From: Candidatus Bathyarchaeota archaeon
GTDB lineage: Archaea; Thermoproteota; Bathyarchaeia; Bathyarchaeales; WAQA01
Assembly (NCBI GenBank): GCA_015520475.1
Contig: WAQA01000179.1
Coordinates: forward strand, 1 to 7,161
Length of the DNA stretch: 7,161 nt
Direction: 5' to 3'
Shown here in pieces: positions 1 through 5,034 of this stretch. Numbering within the stretch: the stretch's first letter is position 1; every line of letters begins with the position of its first letter. The translations under genes were made by a program, and so were the position numbers. The notes under the pieces were generated by a model, which did no database searches, was not told where the DNA came from, and saw only the letters and a list, made by a program, of their open reading frames with translations.

Positions 1-2
1 GG

Positions 3-203
3 GTATGTGAAGTTTCATCTTATCTCCAACGTCTTATGGAGCCTGATGTCTTCCCAGATGTTTCGAAGGCCATTGAGGAGTCTGATAGAGATTTACTGAT
101 AAAGGCATGTGAGAAGGCGGATATACCTGAAGCCTATACTAGCTCTATAGCATCACTGTTATTCAATATATCTAGACAATTGAAATGGCCAATGGAAATA
201 TAG
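3..203 (+). CDS. C-terminal end of an unrecognised protein (partial)
   Basis: This is an open frame entering from the left edge and ending at TAG 201-203, leaving 66 visible residues. The residues look like real coding sequence: they are acidic, rich in Ala/Glu/Leu/Ser, with segments such as SYLQRLMEPDVFPDVSKAIE and DRDLLIKACEKADIPEAYTS that would form amphipathic helices. There are no Cys pairs, nucleotide-binding motifs or membrane segments. An in-frame ATG at 36 exists, but the frame stays open to the edge, so the gene almost certainly begins outside the window. It converges on the prenyl-synthase gene with only four bases between the two stop codons. I do not recognise the family; it could be a small helical archaeal protein or the tail of a larger one. 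Confidence 0.6.
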   Translation, partial: VCEVSSYLQRLMEPDVFPDVSKAIEESDRDLLIKACEKADIPEAYTSSIASLLFNISRQLKWPMEI

Positions 204-207
204 GAAG

Positions 208-1215
208 CTATGTTGGGATAAGTGATAACGAGGCTTCCACTATAAACTCCAATGATTTCCTTGCATCGCTATGCTTTAGACTTTTTAATTCCCCCCTTGC
301 TTTTTTTATATATTTGCATATTTTCTTCCGTATGTGTGTTATTGTTCCGGATTTAATCATCTCTTTTATTAGGTCCTGTGTTAAGTGACTGTTCAATCTT
401 TCAGATTCCATTATTGTTGTGATTATCTTTCCGACATTTTCTGAGTGGGCTTCAGCCCATATTATCGCGTAGGGCCATGATCCGCTCTTTATCCGTCCTT
501 CCAGTTCTAATGTTAGGTTTAAGGCTTCTGTTAGGTCGTCGGTTAATTCTAGTATGGTGCCGAGGTATCTTCCATATTTGGCTAGGTGATTTATCTCTTC
601 GTTTGATCCGTGGCCTAGGATTGCACCTATCTTTGTGCATGCCTCAATATTTATGGAGCGCATCTTCATGATCTTAAATTTGTTTTGCGGGGTCATTCTT
701 CTTTCTCTTCTAAGTTTTAGGTTCATTGTTTCTGCAACTGACATCTTATATAGGAGGCTCCAGAAGACTCTGATTATTCTCTTTCTGATTTCTGGTTGCA
801 TTCTAGTCTGGTTCAGGATTGTGAAGGCTTTTGCAGTTATTAAGCCTCCCGTTATTAGCGCTGTTCCAGCACCGAATCTTCCTGTTGTTGTAGGTTTGAA
901 GCATCTACTCTCTGTTCTGTCGATGATGTCGTCGAATAGGTATAGTGCCATTCCTATGAGGGTCATGGTGACGGCTATGGGTCTTAGGATTCTAGGTTTT
1001 ATACCTACGGATTCGCAGCTGAGAACTATTAGGGCTGGCCTTAAGAGGTCGGTGTACGTCTTTGACGTGTATTCTAGGGGTTCACGTATAGATTCCGCCG
1101 TTACATTCTTTAGGAGGTACTCTTTTGCTTCTCTGTATATGCTGGAGCCCTTACTCTCTAGGAGATTCATCAATTGATTCCTTACGTCTTTTATTTCCAT
1201 CACTCTTCTAATCAT
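208..1215 (-). CDS. Divergent polyprenyl synthetase family protein
   Basis: Homologue of the all-helical trans-prenyltransferases (geranylgeranyl/farnesyl diphosphate synthases) that condense IPP with allylic diphosphates; in archaea these make the C20 and longer chains of membrane ether lipids. It has 335 residues from ATG 1215, a usual length. The first aspartate-rich motif DDIID is intact at about residues 95-99. The second is altered, TDDLTE at about 225-230, with Glu for the last Asp. The IPP-binding GGKxxRP is reduced to LLRP near residues 57-60, the usual RRG after the first motif reads SRCFKP, and the GQxxD and KT motifs are not evident. It may therefore be a paralogue with unusual substrate or reduced activity. 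A TATA-like TTTATAAATA lies about 23 bases upstream of ATG 1215, suggesting a leaderless start. ATG 1200 (MEIKDVRNQ) is a real alternative, and ATG 1272 is unlikely because it lies upstream of the TATA. Confidence 0.82.
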   Translation of the reverse strand: MIRRVMEIKDVRNQLMNLLESKGSSIYREAKEYLLKNVTAESIREPLEYTSKTYTDLLRPALIVLSCESVGIKPRILRPIAVTMTLIGMALYLFDDIIDRTESRCFKPTTTGRFGAGTALITGGLITAKAFTILNQTRMQPEIRKRIIRVFWSLLYKMSVAETMNLKLRRERRMTPQNKFKIMKMRSINIEACTKIGAILGHGSNEEINHLAKYGRYLGTILELTDDLTEALNLTLELEGRIKSGSWPYAIIWAEAHSENVGKIITTIMESERLNSHLTQDLIKEMIKSGTITHIRKKICKYIKKARGELKSLKHSDARKSLEFIVEASLSLIPT

Positions 1216-1232
1216 GGAATACTTTGAGGAAA

Positions 1233-1243
1233 TATTTATAAAG
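1233..1243. promoter_or_regulatory. Candidate shared TATA element between divergent genes
   Basis: TATTTATAAAG contains a nearly symmetric TATA box that reads CTTTATAAATA on the minus strand. On the minus strand it sits about 23 bases before ATG 1215. On the plus strand it would place a transcript start near 1265, shortly before GTG 1276. A second AT-rich element, TTATAGTA near 1251, could instead serve the plus strand as a leaderless promoter. No Shine-Dalgarno site is visible before either gene, which fits leaderless or very short-leader transcripts. Confidence 0.45.
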
Positions 1244-1275
1244 ATATGTATTATAGTACTACATAAATACAATTC

Positions 1276-1611
1276 GTGAGTGTGAGGAGTATTTCCTCTC
1301 AGAGGAGATATCTAGTTAGAGCTATCGTCGATTCAATAAATGATACTTTGAACAACCTATTCGGAAATGCTGGAAGAGAGGTTCTTTTACATCATCTAAG
1401 ATGCAGACACGGCGTCAAACCTGAAGATATACTTAACAATCCCGGATTGTTCGAGAACTGTTTAAGGGACATCTTTGGATGCTGCGCAGACATAATCCTC
1501 TACAGAATAATTGAGGAGTCATCTATAAGGATAGGCGTCACTTTAGAGGGGGAGCGGAGAATAGGATTCGTCGAATACATAAAGAAGATAACGATTAAGA
1601 GGAATAGGTAA
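1276..1611 (+). CDS. Small helical protein, possibly NitrOD5-like
   Basis: This is a 111-residue protein starting at GTG 1276; GTG 1282 is an alternative two codons in. The central part, about residues 12-85, has the pattern of small archaeal NitrOD5-type (Nitrosopumilus output domain) proteins as I remember them: a helix ending in a Gly-rich turn (LFGNAGREVLLHHL), then a stretch with P49 and NNPGLFENCLRDIFG, then a helix with a regularly spaced hydrophobic face (ADIILYRIIEES). The C-terminus is basic. Cys43, Cys62 and the pair Cys69-Cys70 are visible but do not form a zinc-binding CxxC arrangement. There are no membrane segments or signal peptide. It is divergent from the prenyl-synthase homologue and convergent with the ABC ATPase, so it is probably a single-gene unit. 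NitrOD5-like domains are proposed sensory or output modules; the assignment comes from pattern memory only. Confidence 0.6.
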   Translation: MSVRSISSQRRYLVRAIVDSINDTLNNLFGNAGREVLLHHLRCRHGVKPEDILNNPGLFENCLRDIFGCCADIILYRIIEESSIRIGVTLEGERRIGFVEYIKKITIKRNR

Positions 1612-1700
1612 GGCAGGTATTCCGCTTAAGAAAACGGAAAGAGAAGAAGCATTGCCTATAGAATAACAGGAACTTCTCAGTGTCTATAATCATCTAGCTG

Positions 1701-2420
1701 TTACTCGCTGACTCTAACGTATACCTCGGCTCTCGTCTCGTACCGGTCTATCCGTCCATCGCGGAGATAGACTATTCTGTCGCTGACGTCTATCATCTTA
1801 AGGTCATGTGTAGCTGCTATAACTGTCACTCCCTTCTCCTTATTTAATTCTCTTAGGAGAGTAATTATTTCGAGTCCTGTCTGGAGGTCAAGGTTTCCAG
1901 TAGGCTCATCAGCCAGGACTATCACAGGATTGTTCGCTAAGGCTCTGGCTATGGCCACACGTTGCTGCTGACCACCACTCAGCTCCGCAGGTTTATGATC
2001 CAGCCTCTCACCCAAACCAACCGTCTCAAGAATCTCCTTGGCTCTCCTCATCCTCTCCTCTCTTTCTACACCTGCAAATATCATGGGCAACATAACATTC
2101 TCTATCGCTGTGAGAACTGGAATTAGATTGAAGGTTTGGAATATATATCCGATCTTTCTGCATCTAAGCCAAGCCAGTTCGTATGCGTCGAGCTTAGCTA
2201 TGTCAACACCGTCTATGTACACTCTTCCACGGGTAGGCCGATCTATGCCTCCAACCATATTGAAGAGCGTCGTCTTACCTGAACCTGAAGGACCCATAAT
2301 CGACACGTACTCTCCACGTTTTATCCTGAGATCTACGCCCTCCAACGCTTTAACTGTGATGGGGCCCATAACATAATATTTAGTTAAGTCTTCAGTCTCA
2401 ACAACATACTCGAAGCTTAT
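1701..2420 (-). CDS. ABC transporter ATP-binding protein, MacB/LolD type
   Basis: ATPase subunit of an ABC exporter or lipoprotein-type system of the MacB/LolD/FtsE group; it would bind ATP on the cytoplasmic side of a partner permease. Numbering from codon 2420 (239 residues), it shows Walker A GPSGSGKTT near 43-51, Q-loop Gln95 in IFQTFNLIPVLTAIENV (typical of this group), signature LSGGQQQRVAIARAL from 147, Walker B VIVLADEPTGNLD near 166-178, and H-loop His205. The first ATG (2369) would remove the first strand and A-loop tyrosine. Those lie in frame upstream as YVVETEDLTKYYVMG, as in relatives. That upstream stretch has no ATG, GTG or TTG before an in-frame stop. It has a strong GGAGG at 2429-2433 followed, after 8 bases, by ATA at 2418-2420, which I take as the start. 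A recent frameshift or sequencing error is the alternative. No permease gene is adjacent, and the next gene downstream is convergent. Confidence 0.9.
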   Translation of the reverse strand: MSFEYVVETEDLTKYYVMGPITVKALEGVDLRIKRGEYVSIMGPSGSGKTTLFNMVGGIDRPTRGRVYIDGVDIAKLDAYELAWLRCRKIGYIFQTFNLIPVLTAIENVMLPMIFAGVEREERMRRAKEILETVGLGERLDHKPAELSGGQQQRVAIARALANNPVIVLADEPTGNLDLQTGLEIITLLRELNKEKGVTVIAATHDLKMIDVSDRIVYLRDGRIDRYETRAEVYVRVSE

Positions 2421-2428
2421 AGGCCACT

Positions 2429-2433
2429 CCTCC
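2429..2433 (-). promoter_or_regulatory. Shine-Dalgarno site that sets the ABC ATPase start
   Basis: Reading the minus strand, GGAGG is followed by an 8-base spacer and then ATA, in frame with the conserved N-terminus of the ATPase. No comparable site precedes the ATG at 2369. The same purine run also lies inside a short out-of-frame reading frame (ATG at about 2446 to TGA near 2401), which could be the remains of the original start after an indel. Confidence 0.55.
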
Positions 2434-2465
2434 TTCCAGTCTCATCTCATATTAGAATAAACTAT

Positions 2466-2474
2466 CTTATAAAA
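2466..2474 (-). promoter_or_regulatory. Candidate TATA box for the ABC ATPase gene
   Basis: The minus strand reads TTTTATAAG here. A start of transcription about 25 bases downstream (near 2445) gives a leader of about 25 bases that carries the GGAGG site before the ATA codon. It makes the ATPase the first gene of its transcript, with no permease upstream in the same unit. Confidence 0.5.
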
Positions 2475-2541
2475 TTATTCTAAGGCTGAGAAACGCATCC
2501 TCCAATGTGACCTCCGAGTCTAAAAGGGGGTAAACTTTATT
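2467..2541 (-). pseudogene. Possible short ABC-ATPase C-terminal remnant (weak)
   Basis: A minus-strand frame following a TGA near 2544 encodes a short tail that includes YPLLDSEVTLEDAFLSLR and ends at TAA 2467-2469. The end resembles the typical last residues of drug-export/CcmA-type ABC ATPases (a PTLEDVFLxL-like pattern). There is no start codon and only about 23 codons, so chance is quite possible. If real, an ancestral ABC ATPase tail was left upstream of the present one by a deletion. Confidence 0.2.
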
Positions 2542-2546
2542 CTTTC

Positions 2547-2566
2547 TTCATTCTCCAAAGTTAAAA
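2547..2566. repeat. Imperfect direct repeat, left copy
   Basis: TTCATTCTCCAAAGTTAAAA at this position matches 2901-2919 (TTCATTCCCCAAGTTAAAA) with one substitution and one single-base gap. The two copies lie on either side of the TnpB-like fossil. They may be a duplicated target or terminal sequence, or a chance similarity between AT-rich stretches. Confidence 0.5.
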
Positions 2567-2569
2567 CGG

Positions 2570-2891
2570 TTAATGGGATAGGATAACCTTAACACCGCCT
2601 CTGACATCATGAATATATATGCGAGTCCAGTATTCAGCGAGCTTGTTGTTAGTTTTATGGATATCCATCAGAGTCCTTTCTGATAACAGGGGGGCTTCCT
2701 CGTTAGAGTTAATCAAGTCCTCGTTCTTTGTTGTTTCGTTGCAGAGTAAACTTCCCTTGCCTTTAAGTAGTGTCGAAAGTTATCGTATTCTCGGTTAAGT
2801 AGCTCAAGATTCCTCCTTGTTAAGCCTATAAGCCTGCACTTGATGGTCTTGTTACTTCCATTACTCTTTATACCGACTTAAATTGCTCATC
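2570..2891 (-). pseudogene. Frameshifted, truncated TnpB-like (IS200/IS605-type) fossil
   Basis: The minus strand carries two adjoining frames that join into one recognisable N-terminal region. Segment A (2877 to stop 2713) includes KTIKCRLIGLTRRNLELLN, EYDNFRHYLKA and VYSATKQQ. Segment B, shifted by one base (about 2719 to stop 2570), includes NEEAPLLSERTLMDIHKT and NNKLAEYWTRIYIHDVRGGV. Order and wording match what I remember of archaeal TnpB/IS1341-like proteins, whose N-terminal part has an RxIP-like start, a YSATKQQ-like motif and a KLAEYW...VRGGV strand. A third disruption lies near the start: ATG 2891 begins MSNLSRYKE and then stops, continuing in segment A's frame. Only about 110 of the roughly 400 residues remain, so the RuvC-like nuclease and zinc ribbon are gone. 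No TnpA gene is present. It cannot encode a working protein. Confidence 0.55.
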
Positions 2892-2900
2892 CTCCCTCAA

Positions 2901-2919
2901 TTCATTCCCCAAGTTAAAA
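2901..2919. repeat. Imperfect direct repeat, right copy
   Basis: This is the partner of 2547-2566, lying between the end of the inositol-phosphate synthase gene and the start of the TnpB-like fossil. Its right part forms one arm and the loop of the hairpin at 2906-2925. The element bounded by the two copies would be about 370 bases long. Confidence 0.5.
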
Positions 2920-2925
2920 TGGGGA
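2906..2925. terminator. Hairpin downstream of inositol-phosphate synthase
   Basis: TCCCCA (2906-2911) and TGGGGA (2920-2925) are perfectly complementary across an 8-base loop. It lies 31 bases after the stop codon of the inositol-phosphate synthase gene on the minus strand, so it may end or stabilise that transcript. No T-run follows on the minus strand, which weakens an intrinsic-terminator reading. Its place beside the TnpB-like fossil makes a leftover element-end hairpin an alternative. Confidence 0.35.
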
Positions 2926-2956
2926 GGTGTTCTTAGCGACTGGCTGTAGTGGATGG

Positions 2957-4036
2957 TCATCTGCTTCTTTTACCAGATATAAAGTCTTCAACCCACATCC
3001 TAGCTTCACTGTCCGGAACCTGGATTGGGGGATGCTTAAACGCATATGATGATATACTTATTAGTGGACCGGCTACTCCTCTATCAAGAGCCAGCTTTAC
3101 AGCCCTTATAACGTCAATCACAACCCCTGCACTGTTAGGTGAGTCTTCAACTTCAAGTTTAACAGTTAATTTTACGGGTAAGTCACCGAATTTTCTTCCC
3201 TTCAAGTAAATGTAGCATACCTTTTTGTCATTAAGGAAGGGCACATAGTCCGACGGCCCTATCCTAGTGGGCATGAAATATGAGGCTAAGCTAGTCACAG
3301 CCTCAGTCTTACTTATTCTCTTGGTTTTAAGCCTATCCTCAGAGGTCATGTTTTGGAAGTCGGTGTTCCCACCTATATTCAATTGATATGTCTCATCAAT
3401 GAAGACTCCTCTATCAATGCATAGTTTAACTAGTGTTCTGTGCAGAATCGTTGCGCCGAGCTGGCTTTTAATGTCATCTCCAGCTATAGGTAGACCTTTC
3501 TCTTCAAACCTTCTACTCCACACCTCATCAGAGGCTATAAATTCTGGGATACAGTTTATGAAGGCACATCCGGCTTCAAGGGCTGCCCGGGCATAATGGC
3601 GAGTTGCATTGTAGCTCCCTACTGGAAGATAGTTAATGAGTATTTCAGCGCCAGAATCTCTGAGTACACCTGCTACATCAACATCTCTGAACCTATCCTT
3701 CCCATATACTTTGAAGGGGGACCTCATGTATGATGCAACCCCATCAAGGATAGGCCCTGGAGAAACTGTTACTCCAAGTTTAGGGACATCAGCAAATCTT
3801 GAGCATGTATTTGGATCAGTGAAGATGGCTTCACTTAGATCCTTACCTATCTTCTCCCTGTTCACCTCGAACGCCGCTACGAACTCGATATCTTCGATAC
3901 TGTATCCTCCAAAGTCTACATGCATTAGCCCTGGAATGTTAGCTCCATCTTCAACTCCCTTGTAATATTCAACTCCTTGGATGAGGGCTGATGCACAGTT
4001 TCCAACGCCGGCCACGGCAACTTTAATCTTAGACAT
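2957..4036 (-). CDS. ino1: Inositol-3-phosphate synthase (myo-inositol-1-phosphate synthase)
   Basis: Converts glucose 6-phosphate to inositol 1(3)-phosphate with tightly bound NAD, in the cytoplasm. In archaea the product feeds archaetidylinositol-type lipids and, in some hyperthermophiles, di-inositol phosphate as an osmolyte. It has 359 residues from ATG 4036, the size of the archaeal and mycobacterial short form. Visible features are the Rossmann glycine motif AGVGNCASAL near 9-18, SPGPILDG near 92-99, LINYLPVGS near 133-141, IPEFIASDEVW near 163-173, the hallmark GDDIKSQLGAT near 186-196 with its catalytic-region lysine, LNIGGNTDFQNM near 219-230 and EDSPNSAGVVID near 297-308. No disruption is seen. 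The longer frame begins at GTG 4042, two codons earlier; ATG 4036 is preferred. A TATA box lies at 4085-4093. It is divergent from the wHTH/DUF4443 gene. Confidence in the family is high. Confidence 0.96.
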   Translation of the reverse strand: MSKIKVAVAGVGNCASALIQGVEYYKGVEDGANIPGLMHVDFGGYSIEDIEFVAAFEVNREKIGKDLSEAIFTDPNTCSRFADVPKLGVTVSPGPILDGVASYMRSPFKVYGKDRFRDVDVAGVLRDSGAEILINYLPVGSYNATRHYARAALEAGCAFINCIPEFIASDEVWSRRFEEKGLPIAGDDIKSQLGATILHRTLVKLCIDRGVFIDETYQLNIGGNTDFQNMTSEDRLKTKRISKTEAVTSLASYFMPTRIGPSDYVPFLNDKKVCYIYLKGRKFGDLPVKLTVKLEVEDSPNSAGVVIDVIRAVKLALDRGVAGPLISISSYAFKHPPIQVPDSEARMWVEDFISGKRSR

Positions 4037-4084
4037 CCCCACATCAACACCAACCAGTACTCCCTTTAAGTAGAACCGTCTAAA

Positions 4085-4093
4085 CTTATAAAG
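4085..4093 (-). promoter_or_regulatory. Candidate TATA box for inositol-phosphate synthase
   Basis: The minus strand reads CTTTATAAG. A transcript starting about 25 bases downstream, near 4063, would have a leader of about 27 bases before ATG 4036. That leader contains GGTTGGTG (4048-4055), which may act as a weak, distant Shine-Dalgarno site. Confidence 0.5.
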
Positions 4094-4143
4094 AGAACCA
4101 TCTACACATTGATGATTGCTGGAAACAGACCTTCACCATTAAA

Positions 4144-4153
4144 TTTTAATTTT
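4144..4153 (+). promoter_or_regulatory. Candidate TATA box for the wHTH/DUF4443 gene
   Basis: TTTTAATTTT centred near 4148 would start transcription near 4174. This leaves a leader of about 24 bases that holds GGTG at 4187-4190, seven bases before the TTG start at 4198. The spacing is right, but AT-rich sequence is common in this gap. Confidence 0.35.
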
Positions 4154-4197
4154 GAACTGGAATACTTAATGTTGATAACTTCAGCTGGTGTTATGGT

Positions 4198-4812
4198 TTG
4201 ATAAAGGAGTTCTTAGAGGATCTATTAAGACAGGAGGCTCCTGGACCAGGAATATCCTTCACAGTCTTCGATTTAATTAGGGTTCTAGAGAGGATTGCGG
4301 AGGAGGAGCCTATCGGCCGTGGAAGGTTAGCTAGGGAGCTAGGTATAGGGGACGGGGCGATCCGGACATTGATTAGAAGGTTGAGGAGGTCAGGTTTAAT
4401 TTCAACGTCAAAGGCTGGATGCTCATTGACTGAGGAAGGAAAGAACATATGGAAGAGAATCCATAAGATAATACCATACAAGATTAGATTAGATAAAAGC
4501 GAATTATCCCTCGGAGAATTCAATATTGCAATTTTGGTTAGGGGGATGGGATTCAAGGTTAAGAATGGATTGGAGCAACGTGACGCTGCAGTGTCAGCTG
4601 GAGCGAAGGGAGCTGTCACATTAATTTTTAAGAGGGGAAGGTTTATATTACCTCCCATAAGCAATGATGCAGACAGAGACTTTCCAGATATAACCAGGCA
4701 GATAAGTAGGCTTATGGAGCTTAGGGACGGTGATGTAATAATTATTGGAGGCGCTGATAATCCTAGAAGCGCAGAGTATGGGGCGCTTGCAGCCGCCTGG
4801 ACACTTCTCTAA
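4198..4812 (+). CDS. Winged-helix DUF4443 family protein
   Basis: A 204-residue archaeal protein with two parts. Residues about 20-85 form a winged helix-turn-helix: IGRGRLARELGIGDGAIRTL with a basic recognition helix RTLIRRLRRSGLI, then a wing and LTEEGKNIWKRI. Residues about 90-204 match the archaeal DUF4443 domain as I remember it: GEFNIAILVRGMGFKVKNGL, QRDAAVSAGAKGAVTLIF, a basic FKRGRF strand, and the conserved end DGDVIIIGGADNPRSAEYGA. The second half looks like a small-molecule-binding or enzymatic fold, but no function is established that I know of. It could be a ligand-responsive regulator. The start is TTG 4198, supported by GGTG seven bases upstream; the only nearby ATG (4193) is out of frame. 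It is divergent from inositol-phosphate synthase, sharing a 161-base promoter region, so it may regulate that gene; this is inference from layout only. Confidence 0.88.
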   Translation: MIKEFLEDLLRQEAPGPGISFTVFDLIRVLERIAEEEPIGRGRLARELGIGDGAIRTLIRRLRRSGLISTSKAGCSLTEEGKNIWKRIHKIIPYKIRLDKSELSLGEFNIAILVRGMGFKVKNGLEQRDAAVSAGAKGAVTLIFKRGRFILPPISNDADRDFPDITRQISRLMELRDGDVIIIGGADNPRSAEYGALAAAWTLL

Positions 4813-4839
4813 TCATCGATGCTTCTACAGCAGGGATCT

Positions 4840-4859
4840 TGAATAATCTGGATTATTCA
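4840..4859. repeat. Near-perfect palindrome after the DUF4443 gene
   Basis: TGAATAATC and GATTATTCA are perfect 9-base inverted arms around a TG centre, beginning 27 bases after the stop codon at 4812. It could be a dimer-binding operator or a hairpin at the transcript end. No T-run follows directly on either strand, so it is not a classic terminator. The rest of the gap up to 5034 has no gene I can support. A T-rich stretch at 5027-5031 may end the plus-strand transcript. Confidence 0.55.
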
Positions 4860-5034
4860 CGTATCCTCCCTCATTAAGATCGGAGGGCGGCAACGAGAAG
4901 ACGGATCTGCATATGCTGCTAAGGAGAGATCTTCACCTAAGAGGAAATCGAGGAGTCTCTAAAACATCACTGGAACTAAGCCTTAAATGATCAGTCTACA
5001 ATCAAGATTGACGAGGCAGACATCCCTTTTTATC

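Noticed and set aside
185..388. Plus-strand 67-codon frame starting at ATG 185
   Set aside because: It overlaps the end of the partial gene in another frame and is mostly antisense to the prenyl-synthase homologue; no start signals or motifs.
635..1177. Plus-strand 180-codon frame opposite the prenyl-synthase homologue
   Set aside because: It is the antisense shadow of a gene with recognisable motifs; its own translation is hydrophobic without family features.
3636..3965. Plus-strand frames opposite inositol-phosphate synthase (also 2949-3209 and 3399-3596)
   Set aside because: They are antisense to the highly conserved synthase and their Ser/Pro-rich translations are typical shadows.
4191..4664. 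Minus-strand 157-codon frame
   Set aside because: It lies fully antisense to the DUF4443 gene, whose translation shows clear domains; the minus frame shows none.
4861..4888. CCTCC...GGAGG as a terminator hairpin
   Set aside because: The stem is only five pairs with a 12-base loop and no T-run follows.
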